Of a stretch of DNA of 64,000 nucleotides, positions 1-20,300 are shown piece by piece (the stretch's first letter is position 1; each line of letters begins with the position of its first letter). Both the position numbers and the translations under genes were made by a program. The DNA is from Theristus sp. LFF4_11 (taxonomy: Eukaryota; Nematoda; Chromadorea; Monhysterida; Xyalidae): the NCBI GenBank assembly GCA_030248135.1, contig JASANC010001358.1, forward strand, positions 35,873-99,872. Direction: 5' to 3'. The notes beneath the pieces were generated by a model. It did no database searches, had not been told where the DNA came from, and saw nothing but the letters and a program-made list of their open reading frames with translations.

Positions 1-402
1 ATGAAAACTCTTTCAGTTACCGAAAAGAACTGGTGCAGCTTTAATTCTCTGTGATTGTCAGTATCAATCAACATTTTGCGCGGCACAAAAAGTTATTGCT
101 TCAAATTTTAGATGCTCCTTCACGATTCGCCTCACGAAACTGGTCTACAATGAACCGGAGCACTGCAGACATTTGTACACAACGGATGATTCGAGGTGGC
201 ATACATAAGTCATCAGCTTCCTTTTTTAGCTACATTGTAGGGTATTGATTCATTCTCCTTCGTACATCTCCCTTCCCTGTACTTTTTAGGTTCTAAATTC
301 TTATGTTTTTGAAATTTTGTGCATATAATTTAACTCACTGAACACGCGCTGCAACATGCATTATAAATCCGGTGATACGGTGTTTGCGTGAGACACTTTA
401 AA

Positions 403-490
403 GGCGCATTCATGAAGCAGTATTTAGTGACGCGTAGCTGTGTTAAAACATAGCTGCGCGGTGTCAATAAATGCTGCTTCATGAATGCTC
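403..490. repeat. Hairpin MITE, family P, copy A
   Basis: About 88 bp forming a near-perfect hairpin. It opens with GCATTCATGAAGCAGTATTT and closes with TGCTGCTTCATGAATGC, with a GTGACGCGTAGC-like inner stem. Two related copies lie at 9110-9198 and 22034-22096. No coding capacity. I could not define a clear target duplication. Confidence 0.75.
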
Positions 491-513
491 ACAAGTCACG
501 AATGTATGCGCAG

Positions 514-2193
514 GTCCCTAACGTTTGACCTCACGTGTGACCGCGTGCCGGGCGTGCGCTGCCCTGAAGACCCGGAGACGAGAACGAATCATCGTCAGCC
601 GTGTGGCTTCGACTGCCGACCTCATCAAATCTACCCGAACGCAGTTTACAGTTATCACCACGGCACACCGGAGGCGCACATAATGCTGGACTGGGACAGC
701 CCTCAGCAGTTTGAAGGCGTTCAACAACGGACAGTCAAGCACTACGTTCTCAGACATGCTCAGGTACAAACTGTCAATAATACAGAATCGCCCATAGTTG
801 GACTTGAAATACATGTGAAAGATGATGTAATCTTGCAAACATGTTACATTGTAGCTCGAATAAGCCGCAGAATAGTTTCTGCATCCTGCACTGCATTGCA
901 TTTATCACTGCATGCATCATTAGTTTTTTTTCTGGAAGTGACTGTACAGTAGTGACTCCCGTATACAGTCACTTTCAGAAGTTTTTAACAATGCAGTGCA
1001 GTTTTTGATGCAGTGCCAAATGCAGCACAGTTTGCAGTGCAATGCAGGATGCCGTGTAGGATGCTAAAAAAAGAATGTCAGTTTTGTTGGTGGTTCAAAT
1101 TGCTGGAACGCGTGGTCTTCCAGGTCGATCGAACTTACCTGAACTACGCAATCCGTGAGTTTAACGCGACGGTCGTTCGTGTGCCACCGACTGACAACAA
1201 GCAGATCGTGTTGCCTCAGTACTCGCGAGATGAGCTCGCCAGTTACAAGGTACATATGCATAACATCCGCTTTGAAACACAATATTAGAATGGCACAAGA
1301 AAACTGTTGAATAGAAAAAAAACCAAACAAAATTTGCTGTATCCACATGCTCTTTCTGCAGGTTCATCCAAGTTCCCTGTTTTTCAAAAAAAAAGTTAGG
1401 CGAATCTTTGAATTATAATTGACGTTTATGCACTTCTAGAGACCAACGGTAATTATTCGCAGCGAGCTTGTTTTTCTTTCCAATGGCAAACGTTGTCCAA
1501 TCAACAAAGTGAATGCATCAAAAACAGAACAATACGGGGAAATGTAACGTTTTTCTGCAGATTCAAATTTGCACCGCGTACACCGACCCATCGTGCACCA
1601 CTGACGAAGATACGATCAACGATCCGGAGCCGAACTGGACGAGCGTCATTGAATATCCGATTTTCTTCAACGATCTCATTGATCGCCTGCCAGCGCCGAC
1701 CAGTGTTGCTCCAATCTCCGTTTACGACCAACTACATCACGTGACCACAAACGTGCCGCCGCACCACGGCGCCACCACGTCAGAGCACGTGTCGACGGCT
1801 ACACCACGATTCACAACCATTCAGCAACCAGAATCGACCTCTGACTGGCAACTGTACAACAACAACAGTAACATCCGAGGCAGCTCGTTGCGTCCTGCTA
1901 CCGCTACCGTAGTCTCGCGACCGTACACCAGTTACAGTAGCCTGCATGCTTATAGCAAAACGCCCTCAACGACGACTCCCACGACGACGACGACGAGGCG
2001 TGGCGGTCAACTGTATCAACGCAATAATCGAATCAATAATCGAAGTAAAGTGGTGGAACTTGCTGCGGTTGCAAGGAGCGAAACCGTAAAACCTGAAAAG
2101 GAGTTGGATAATTTGGGTTCAACGATCTATGCATTCCAAGTTTGGTGTGTGATTTCAGTTGCTGTGTTGACTTTGACTGTTATGCACTGGTGA
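514..2193 (+). CDS. Unrecognised extracellular protein, probably GPI- or tail-anchored (5' end missing)
   Basis: Three exons join in frame: 514-763, 1124-1249 and 1561-2193, each with an AG acceptor, and with GT donors after 763 and 1249. The first exon starts in phase 2, so at least one upstream exon is missing from this model; it lies in the first 500 bases or outside the window. The readable part is about 335 residues. The first 110 or so are Cys-containing (CPEDPETR, PCGFDC) and look like a compact extracellular domain, perhaps of fibronectin III type (LDWDSP, then KHYVL, then YKIQICTAY), but that is only an impression. A Ser/Thr/Pro-rich linker with a run of threonines follows, then a basic stretch. 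The protein ends in a hydrophobic segment (FQVWCVISVAVLTLTVMHW) right at the stop, as expected for a GPI signal or tail anchor. I do not recognise the family. Confidence 0.6.
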
Positions 2194-3194
2194 TGTCCAA
2201 ATATTGATGCATTCGTTGCGTTCATGGCATAAAATGCTTGCTACTTTACATTATTTTGAAATGTACGGCGCTGTTGTTTTGCATGTCTTTGGTGGATTTG
2301 TATGCCAAGCCAAGTTCCGCGCGTGGGTGAGTCGTTAATTTGAGTGTTTCCTCTTGAAACAAACGCAACAAACCAGGCAAAATTAAAAATCCACAATTCA
2401 CATGTCCGTGTGCACGTATCATCTCAATTTCATCACTTTTGACAAGATAAATGGACATAAAATTCTTTCTTGATTTTCTCAGTGAAAGTTTGGGGTCAGC
2501 CCATTATAATTACATGCATGAACATCCCATAAATCATACAGTCTTCTGGTTGCACAAACATGAACTTATTTCAGTGTGTTTGCCTGTTTGTCCATGTCCA
2601 CTGTTACAATGTTCTTCATGGAGAGAATGCAATAGATGGTTTCAGAAAGATAACCTATTGGTTTTCCTGATGAGAATAACGTGTCTAATTTCACGGCAGT
2701 TTATTTCTATCTTTTTTATGCGGTTTTCGGGCGTTTATAATAAGTTTAAAACACTGATCACATTTACGTAATTTTTCAATGACTGTCAGTGCGCAGTGGT
2801 AGACAGATTTCAAATATTTCCGCCCATTGTCTGTCTGCATCACGAAATTCCAGACAAGGACCCCCTTTGGATGTTTATATTTGCTGCGTTTGCTCGCAGC
2901 ATTTGGATGAACCAATCACAACCTCATAGGATGCAATGCAGACGAATGCGCGCTTTATAACGCAATCAAATTTGCAAACGAGACGAGGTTCAGTGACTTT
3001 AAAAAACGCTTTTCAATAAAAAAAATGTTTTTCTAAACGATATATTTTTTCAAGTTGTTTGTTGTCGAAACAACTGTGCGTGCGTTTTTTCATAAAATTC
3101 TGTTTTCCATTGTAGTTCCAGAAAACATGAAATAAACTCAATATAACAACTGCCGTCCTCGGCGATCACTACGGACGACTCTTTCAAATTTCAA
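2194..3194. other. Intergenic, no gene seen
   Basis: AT-rich stretch between two same-strand genes. It presumably holds the 3' UTR of the upstream gene and the promoter of the methyltransferase gene. I see no convincing exon or repeat. Confidence 0.5.
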
Positions 3195-5045
3195 ATGTCG
3201 TCCCGCCAGTGGCCGCTCGCCAGTGCCGCTTTCCTGTTGGCGCTGTTCCTGTTGATTGGCAATGAATATGCAAAAAATCAACTGAATAACTCGAATGGAC
3301 TGGCGCCAACTTTGAGTGACGTTCAACAACAAATGGTGCTGTCATCAGTGGTGACATGCGTACTACAGAAGGATACGCTTGGTTAAGTTCAATTCCACAA
3401 AAGCAGTATGCCAATATTGACTGCGTCATGTTTGGTTATTGTTGAATTTGGGCGTTGACTTTTCAGAGAACAATGAAAGTTTAAAAAAGGCAAAGGTCGC
3501 ACTATAACCAATTCGGTGTGAAACCAAAATGACGTGTCCACAATTGCCACGCCACTATTTTTTTCCCAGGCGACTGGCGAAATCCGTGGCACGGCATCTC
3601 CAACCGAATCAACCGTTGTGTACAGCTGCTGACAAAAATCAATAGCACCGCCTCGTTTGTTCGCTTCAACATGGGCAGGTTCGGTGAACAGAAAGTGTTT
3701 CTGCCGTTCAAAAACGAGAACACGAGCGAGTGTGTTGCGTTGACGATTGGCATCGGCGGCGACACGAAAGTTGGTCGGTGGCTTTTGGTTTTGGCGAAAA
3801 AGTGAAGTTGCTTCCTGAGCGAGCAAATGCGTTTTTTCTGCAAGTGCTCTTCAACAACAACAGCGCACTAGCAAGCATCGCGAGGCGTTGCATGTTTTTC
3901 AGGTCGAAAAAGAGATTCTCGCGCAGTATCCGAGATGTCGCATGTTCGGCATTGAGCCGCAACAATTTCAGGCAGCCGATTTTGCCACTTTTGGCACGGT
4001 CATTCGAAAGGCGGCCGGCACTGAGCGAAGTTAGGGGTATTTTTTTTGTTTTCAAGCCCAAAAAAGTCGAAATATCTGAATTCAGTCATGGGAGTTGTGG
4101 ACACATCCAATTCTCATAAAAAGTGCAGAAACTGCTGATTTCGATTTTTTTTCAATTTTGAACGGTGGTCACGATTGCCAGCTTCAGTTCGAAAATGTCT
4201 GCTTTTATTGCATTGTTGCGCGCATTTATGATTTATGTGTCGGACATGTCTAACTCTTTCGTCCAAAGTCAACACGAATACAACCACAGAGACTGTAGAA
4301 AACGTTTCTTTTGCAACAACAGAAAACGACACGATCGAAGTGCGAACGGAGGTGTCGGGAGCTCGCTACCAAAAGCGTCTGCTACAGGTGGTGCCGCTGC
4401 ACGAGCTGCTGATTGAGCACGTGGGTACGAGGCTGGTGCCTCTGGTGACAGTGGACATCGAGGGCTATGAGATGGTACTGATGGAGGCGTTCAGATACGG
4501 ACAGCTGTTCGACACGGAAGGTGTGTTCATTTATGGGCTGTAGTTGTTGCGGTCATTGGTTGGTTGCAACGCTCTGCGGAGTTCAGAAAAACGGCAATGA
4601 AAGGAATGGAAAAATCTGTGAGGATACAGTGGGGCCAATAATCATTGCCAAACCGCACCGATATACACGGGCGTAGTTCGAGTTAAAAAAAATTAAAGTC
4701 GGGATTGAACAAGCAGCACATTGTACATAAGTTTCTGTTCAGCATGCTGCTTTAAGTTGTCATTTTTGTTCAAATTGCTCAAACGTCACCGATTGTATGA
4801 ATTCAGGTGTCGTTTTCTGTCAGTTGGACGTTGAGTGGCACGCAAGAGAAAAATGGCCTAAATCCATCGAAGACGGGCAGACAGTTTTGCAGTCGTTCAT
4901 CCGCGACAGTCCGTATGTGCCAATTTTCGCTAAGAACTTCTCGACTCACCGCAAGATCACGTTCTTTCATCGGCACAATCGAAAGTGCTGGGATCTGTTT
5001 GATTTCGCGTTTTTTCTGGACAATGGTTGGTGGACAAAGCCGTGA
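3195..5045 (+). CDS. FkbM-family methyltransferase, secreted or signal-anchored
   Basis: Five exons: 3195-3381, 3570-3769, 3903-4029, 4269-4520 and 4807-5045. Phases close to 1005 nt, 334 residues. The ATG at 3195 begins a signal anchor (hydrophobic AAFLLALFLLIG), so the catalytic part should lie in the secretory lumen or outside the cell. The SAM-binding fold shows a glycine-rich first motif (LTIGIGGDTKVEKEI), the acidic strand-2 motif (MFGIEPQ) and the family's late motif (VTVDIEGYEMVLMEAF). The stretch DWRNPWHGISNRINRC before the fold and the carboxyl end (DFAFFLDNGWWTKP) resemble the large nematode group of FkbM proteins. FkbM enzymes O-methylate small molecules or glycans; the substrate here is unknown. 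The gene converges on muskelin, with 543 bp between stop codons. Confidence 0.87.
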
Positions 5046-5273
5046 TTAACGTCCATAACTGGGGAAATGATTTTTTCTGTAATTGATGTGTAAACACTGT
5101 TTTCGGAATCCCTTTATTTCCAACACCGTCTTCTTAATGACCGAACCGAAGACCAGACAGTGTTCATTAAAGAATCGTTTGTTCCGGTTTATCAAAGCAC
5201 TGAAATCAATCCACACGCAATGGACGCAATTCAATGAACGAACAAAACGAAAAAACAAAGGAAATTCTATAAC

Positions 5274-5311
5274 ATAAATAAATAAATAAATGAATAAATA
5301 AATAAATAAAT
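5274..5311. repeat. (TAAA)n microsatellite
   Basis: Run of AAATA/AAATG units just 3' of the methyltransferase gene. It contains several overlapping AATAAA words, so it may also supply that gene's polyadenylation signal. Confidence 0.85.
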
Positions 5312-5588
5312 ATTTCTTTCTGTGTACAATAACAAGCCAACTTCTGAAACAGACATTTGAAAAAATATTATTGAGCAACCAAATCCACACAAGTTGTTTC
5401 CAATTTGAGCAACGTTTTAGCTTTTTTGATCACCTTCTTTGACACAGAATACAGTACTCAGTGAAAATAACAGCACTCGAAATCGGAACAAATTCAAATC
5501 AGGTTAGTGAGCATCGGCATGTCGCAGCGAATCAGCGTGCTTCAATGCTTGGTGGAATTCTCAGTTAGAAGAGCCAATTCCGAACGTA

Positions 5589-13232
<7,644 letters not shown>

Positions 13233-16200
13233 GTCCGCTCACGGTGTGCCGATTTTTTTAGCGATTTCCACTTGCAGCAGTGTGTGGCCGTCGTGGCGTC
13301 GCGACGTCTGCATTCGCCGTTCGGCCTTTTTTTGGCGCAGCGCAGCGCAGCACTTGAATTTGGTGAAGCCCCCTGAAATGAAATAGGGTGTTAAAGTTTC
13401 TTTTTATAACAAGGAAAGGCACGCCGCAGGCAACACACAAGAGTGGAGTGAGAGTTCCAGTTAATATCAAACATTTGTTCAATTAAAAACAATTGATACG
13501 ATTTTCACGTTTTAATCATTGTTTTTTAAAAAAATGGTTCACTTCAAAGCACGTTACGCACGCTACGCACGCTAGATTTTTTGCTGAATGCAGACCGTCT
13601 GAATCTGACGCTGACCCAGTTTATGGAAATGGAACGATAGCAGCGTCATACTGACGTCAGCGTTAGAATTGCCGTCATTATGTTCTGTTTCTGTGCCAAC
13701 CACCACACACCACCTACACACACCATACTACACCCACAGCCACAACGTTTGGCAGTTTCCTTCCTCCTTTACTCCATGTTCACGCTCATTTTTGACTCAG
13801 CAGCAGTATTTTTTTTTGTTTTGTTTGATCATGACATGACCATTCAGTTCAGTTCTCTTTGTTGTATAATGCGCTTAGTCACTGCAATTAAACACTTATT
13901 TTTGTATTTCTGCTGTGCAGCTTCTGTTTTATCTTTTGTTTTCTGTTTTGATGTGACATGCACAACGAAAAAATGTTGTTCCATTTCTTTCTGTGTGTGC
14001 CACTGCCCGACGTTGCATGATACAGTATTTTTTAATTCTACAGTTTTGCGTTTGTATGGCGTTTGCCACACTTCAGTAATATCCCAATGTTCACAATTTA
14101 TCTTGTTCTTGTGCAGTTGAATAAATGTGTCCCCTATTTTTATGTATCAATGGCGTAAAAAAATGTTTTCAATTTGACACACTACTCCATTCCATTCACT
14201 GACGAGACTGAATGCTGAATTTCCGTGCTTTCTTGCTGTTTACGTCGACTGTGCAGAAAGATTCGATTGTTTTACATATATTTTTGGATTTTCAAATTTT
14301 CATTTCGCTTCAGAAGTCGTTTGGGTTAAATATGACACTTTTTTGAAGGACCTTGTGATTCTGAGTCAGCAAACCAGATGGGTGCAACAAATTTTTCATG
14401 TTCCATGTTTTGTATTTTGTAGCTTCATGTTGGTTTCGTGTGCATTTCAGCAAAGCTGCTTTCAGCTGCGAATACTATTGCAGTTCAGTTTTTGTTCGGT
14501 TTCCAGTGAGCTGTTGAGAGCGGTTGTGTGCATTTTTTATCGAAAAGCTCAAAGGAGAGTAGTGGTGTCGGTGTGAATCATCATCATTGGACATTGTGTT
14601 AGATCGTGCGTCGCTGATAAATAATGTAAAAATAGTCTCTTGTGCGGCAAGTTTCGCTGTGAAAATGAACCGAGTGTTCGTTCAGGGCAGGTTTTTCTCG
14701 CATTTTAGTCAACTTTTGCAACCAATGCGTTTTTTAGTTTTAGTTTTTTTTCAACACGAACAATTGTGAACTGTTCAAGTGCTTTAGTCGACTTCTGGCA
14801 ATTCAGTTTTTTTGTGAATGCTTTTAGGCACTGCCGCTTTCTTCCCGTCAGCTATTGTTAAAATTTTTGCCATTCTCCGACTGTTCTGTTCCGTCAAAAA
14901 CGAGAGAGTCACCATCGGACTTAAACACCACCGGCCGCATTTCCTCTTTTTTGTTGTTTTTTCTGAAGAGACCTGATGTCAAGTGTTCGCGCAATTGTTT
15001 TTTGCGATGTTATTTTTTTGTTTCCAGCTGCTCTTTGCCAACACAGCAAGATAAAACAAAAATATGAAAACGCTCTGGTTGCGCTGTCTGTTGTTTGCAA
15101 TTTTTGCCACCTCCACTCTCCATCAACCTGGAAAGCCAAAATGGATCTCCCACTAGCGCACAAAGCACGTGTTGTTTTTCGACATTTCATCAAACAAGCT
15201 GTTAAGTGCAGCGCACAGCGCAGTCAAACTTTTTTTCGTTGAACAGATACAAAAAGGTCACATTTTTTATTCTTCTTCAAAACAAGCAGACACACGCTGC
15301 CAGTTCGGTGTACGCTGATTGGCTCACAGCAGTTATCGATCGCCTTCACAACAGCTGCATGCACATACACAAGCACCACGCGCAAGCCTGTTTCACAGTT
15401 GCCTTTTCATTCGTGTTCTGTTTGTGTATACAGATCCCCACATCGCGTTCGAGGCCAGGGCTTGTTGGAGACTGTGTAATGCACTCTTTAAGCCTTATCT
15501 CTTTTTTTTGCATTGGCGACTTGGATCCCAAATTGCCGATTTGGTTCCCACATTATCAGGCAGAAATGTCGCAGATATGACATGTGGTCGTACCTAGGGT
15601 TGTTAAAAAAAACAAAAATCGTCATTTTTGTTTAAAATTTTTTTTTAAATTTCAAAAATCAAAGCTGTGCTAAATCAATCAGGGAGTTCGAAGAACCACA
15701 TATGATATGCAAGCGCCTCCGGAATGACTCCCGTATGGCGGAACTTTGGAGATGTTGTTTTGGTGATCTCATTTACCCCCTTTCAAACCGTTACCACACC
15801 TCTTCTTGTGTTTTGACCCCCATAACGTCACTAATTGTCCCCAGCCCAAGTGAAAATACACATACCGGCTTGAAATTCAATCAATTCCGATGATGTGTCG
15901 CGACGGCAGGACACGAAACTGCAACCAGACAACGTAACGCTTGCAAACGGAGCAGCTCGGACGCTCAAATTTAGATTGCGAGGCGAATCGTCACCTTATC
16001 TGCATCGGAGTGAGGTGACTGTCAGAAAAACTTTTCAAATACCTGAGCGATTATTTGAAACTTTTTTAACTTGAGTTCAATCAAACATTACACCGCTTGC
16101 TTCACTGTTACAGCACGATGGATGAACACAACCATGTTGGTTGCAGTGCAGTTTCATCAGTTTCATTCTTGTTTGCGAGCCTCACACATTCCTTGTTTAT

Positions 16201-17123
16201 ACTCATGTCTGTGCTCGGTGTGCTGATTGATAACAGTCAACACAGCGTGAACACGTTCGTTTGCAACATGCAACACGTTTTATTGGCTGTAATAAAACAT
16301 CGGAAACTGGAAAGTGATGCAGAATTTTCTTCTGAACAGAACGGTTCGAATTCGAATCGAGCAATGTTGTTTCGATGTTTCACTTTTTATTAAAATATTC
16401 CATCTTTTTTGATCGTATATATCTCTTTCATGCCCGGCGACAATGTTTCTCTGCGGCGGACAACGGCATCGTGTGTTTTCGCTAATTTGCCGTTTTGTTT
16501 TTTTCTTATGAGTGTTTTTCGTTCTTTGAACGAAGAATGTACTTCACTGCTGTGGAAAAATAATTCTCGCGTTCTCGTCTCGTTAAACACAGTTTACACT
16601 GCGATCACACAAACCAGAACTCCATTTTCTCCATTGTCAAACTAAAAACCAAAGAGCATTCTTCTTTCAAGTGCTAGTCGCCAAGTCGCGACGAGTGTTT
16701 GTGTTTTTGTGGCATTTTTTTGTGTTTGAGTTTGTTGCTTTTGCTTACATTTTTGTGATGTGCTTATATCTGTTGTTGACTGCTCTGGTTTTTTTGTTCA
16801 GCGTCAACTGAACAGACGCTTCGCGTTGTTTTCCGTTTCCCGATTTTGTCTCATCTTGCTGAAGCTGAAACTGACGTTTTTGACCGCCATATAATTTTTT
16901 GGTTGCAGTTTTTTTAAACGCGGCCGTCGAACAACAGCAATTTTTCCGTTTAGACCGGTGAACTTTTGTGTTGGGTACTGTCCCAATTTGTGCGTTTTTA
17001 GTTTGCTGATCTCCAAAAAAACGATGGCTGATCTCTGAACTGTTGTTAATTTCGGCATTGACAAAACCATGAAACTTCATTGCTTTTTTTGTCACGTTGA
17101 ATTCGGTTTGCGAGATTTGCTGT
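13233..17123. other. Intergenic between divergent muskelin and the EMI/EGF receptor
   Basis: About 3.9 kb between the divergent start codons, so it should hold both promoters and 5' UTRs. It is T-rich on the + strand through 13.7-15.2 kb, with many short frames that show no domain or splice-phase continuity. I see no gene. The stretch 13550-13670 has a local cluster of GACGTCAG-like and GCACGCTACGCACGCTA words, which could be regulatory. Confidence 0.45.
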
Positions 17124-17376
17124 TAGGGGTGGTAAAAAACGGTTTTTTTCAAATCCATGTATATAAAACGGTTTTTTATACCGCGTCCGGTTCTTTATAC
17201 CCGGTTTTTTTACCGACCCAGTATCTGAAGAATCCTGTGATTGCGACAATTTCTGGTACTCTGATTTTACGCAAACCGCTGAATAATGAGTAAAAGACCA
17301 CAATTCTAGCCAGAAACTGTATGTGTTTCAATGGAAACGTATTCCAATCTTGATTTTATTTGAATCGGTGGCGCAC
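17124..17376 (+). mobile_element. hAT-like non-autonomous element, left-end fragment
   Basis: About 250 bp nearly identical to the left end of the complete element at 51527-52660. It begins TAGGGGTGGTAAAAAACGG and runs through CCGGTTCTTTATACCCGG to ATTTGAATCGGTGGCGC, where the match stops. No right end is present. The fragment ends 12 bp before the ATG I use for the receptor gene, so it now sits in that gene's promoter or 5' UTR. Confidence 0.85.
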
Positions 17377-17388
17377 TCAACCAGCACA

Positions 17389-20300
17389 ATGATTTCCAGA
17401 AGATCACAATCGCAATGTCTGAATTTCAATTTTGCTTTTTGTGCTTGCGTGGTCGGTGCCTTGTACAGTTTGCAAATGGCCTATTCTCTGACAGGACCGA
17501 ATGTTTGCCGCGTCGAGCAAATGTAGGTTCATTTATTGTTGCTGTTTTTGGAATTAGACATGCATCTCAACCGACAACAGATTTTACAAAGACCGGTGGT
17601 GAGAAAGATGGGTTGCGAACGGTTCCAAAATTTCAACAGTTAAAAACTGTCTGCTAATTGGCTTGGTTCGTCAACCAGCGTGCCCCGAGCGAATGAAGTC
17701 AATCGGCTTAGCTGTCCATGTGCGCATGTGAAAGAGTGAAGCTTTGTATTTTATTGGTGTGCCCCCCGCCCCCGGGTCGTGTGTGCCTTCTGCAACACGG
17801 TGCCGCTAATAGGCAAAAATGACGATATTTCCGACGAAGGCTTGTGAATTTACAGAAGTGCAGAAACGTGCGCAACAAGAATCGTGTTGCAGAAAGCAGA
17901 TGAAAAATGAGCTACTGGGGGCCAAACGTCCCAGCACGTGCGCAGTGGCCGCGTCGTGTTGCGGCAAACCATCCGCACCACGGTCCACTACCCTCCATCC
18001 ACCACACCGTCTAATTTCGGACCCTAATGAATGACATTACTCCGCGTTCGAATCAACACGCTTTTCGATTTCAGAGCTCGAAAACCCGTAGAACTCTGAT
18101 GGATTTGAGGATGCGCAGATTCACCACACAATGTTTGCCGTTTTTCAGGCGGAACGTCACAACGAAGGAGCCGTACAACCACTCGTACCCGGTCACTCGC
18201 AAAAAGCCGTGTCTCGACGTGACAAGAGGATTCACTTGTACAGAAACTATGTGGGGAAAATTTAGATTGTCGTTTTTATTTGTGTGTTTTGTTGCGCGCG
18301 GTGTTTTTTTACCGTCGCATCATTTACCAGTGGCCAGTTTTATAAAAGTGAGGAGTTGAGGAGTGAGGAATTGAGGAGTGAATTAAGTAGAACACGTGTT
18401 AAAAATTCACTCCTCAAAACACTCCTCAATCCGAAACTACTCAGAGCGCGATTCTCGTTTTTTTTCAGCGGTGAATTTTCTGTCTCACTGTCGCTGTTTC
18501 TGCTTGTAAACCAAGTCTGAATGGAAGAAAACCAAAAATTATCGTGTTTTTTTATCAAAACCAGCGACAAAATCAAATCAAACCGCCAAAAACATGCTAT
18601 TCAGATTTTTACAAGTCGAATTTGACTTGTAAGATTTTTTGAGTGGTTGAGGAGTCTTTTATATAACCGAACAAAAATTGAGGAGTAAATTTACTCCTCA
18701 AAACACTCCTCAACTCCTCACTTTTGTAAAACCCGTTTTCTTCTGAGTAGTGAGTAAAACTCCTCAACTCCTCACTTTTATAAAACTGGCCACAGAATGA
18801 TGTGTGAATGAACGTGGCAGCTGCAGCGCAGTCATGAACGGGACGGGGATTCCGGGGGTTCTGGGATTTACCATAAATAGGCGGGACGGGACAGAGCCGG
18901 GGAACGGGCAAAGAACCCCCTAACTTTCCAAAATTTGGAACAAAATCCCGTAATACCGAATAGTACCAAAATCATGCCCTATAGTTCTCAAATTATGTTA
19001 CCGGCGGCGGCATACCCCTTTTTTGGCACTTTTCTACTTTACCAGAAACAGGCCAGACGGCAGAGAAAGGCTTCCGTGCCCCGCTGCTGCAGTGTGCGGT
19101 GCGTGCTGGCTGCTGCAAATCAGTTTGCTCTTGTCGTGCAATAAAACATGTCCAATTTTTGTGATTTTCAGAATTCACACACGAGTTTTATATCGGAACG
19201 TAACGAAGCAAGTGCCCGAAATCGTGGAGCAATGCTGTGACGGTTACGTTAAGTTCAACGAACGATGTATTGGTAAGCTGTTTCTATAGAGTTTTAATAG
19301 TTCAATAGTGGTAGCTAAGTAATTCAGTTCTCGGGTTGTATCATCTAGTGCAGATGGCTTGCTGTTAGCCTGTTACCACCAACACCGATGCAGATGTTCA
19401 TCGGCGTGTGAATAGGCTGGCTTTGCAGCCAATCAGCTTAATTCACATGATCATATGCAGTGCAGTGATCATAGGTGTAGAAGCGAACAGTGTATAGTCT
19501 GTGAACCGGTGCGGTGACGCGCAGCCAATCAGCGTTCGATGCTTGAATGTTGGCGCTTTGATGTTGTTTGTTATTGGTTGATGTTCACCTGTGAAGTCTG
19601 TGGTATCATGGCACGTTTGCGTTTTGCACTGTTTTTTCCCCAAACATCAACTCTTGCTCGTCACACAGCCGTTTGCGCGCCCGACTGCGTGCACGGCACC
19701 TGTGTCGCACCCAACCAATGCAACTGCTCCGACGGCTACGACGGCGACATCTGCGACAAGCGAATCTGTAGGCCGCTTTTGGTGTTGTTTCGTGCAGCTT
19801 TTTTCGGTTTCTTTTTGCATTGTTGTAGTGGGGTGCTGATAGTTTTTATTTTGGGTGTTCTGGCTACTTGTGCGGTGGAATAAAAACATCCGTGACTATT
19901 TTTATAAATCGAAACAATTCAGCCAGTCTAAGGTAAATAGCAAATACAGTAATTTTGTTTGTTTTCGTTTTGTGCCGTGCTGTTTGTTTTTGTACTTTTG
20001 GGTAGTTTACCGATTTTGCCCAGCACCGACCAGACCAGAATACCGACACCTAAACTCGCAAAAATAATGTTGACATTCGTTTGTGTTTAGTTTTGCAGCA
20101 GCATCAGCGTATTGTTGTTTTGTTATTTGGTTGTCCGTTGGAAATATGGGCAATAATTTTCGTTAGACACTACGTTTAATGCAGCTAGCTGACTGGTTGT
20201 TTCGGAACAATGGGCAATGTGTGCGGCTGCGCAAATCGCGCACCATGATCCATCCGATGAATCGCGGTGTGGATTTGAAAATGACTCTTGGTCGTGACTC

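Noticed and set aside
5274..5311. CRISPR-like regular repeats
   Set aside because: It is a simple tetranucleotide microsatellite. The window is eukaryotic and no spacer structure exists anywhere.
13680..14120. 146-codon + strand frame
   Set aside because: T-rich, Phe/Cys-biased translation without domain or exon structure, upstream of muskelin.
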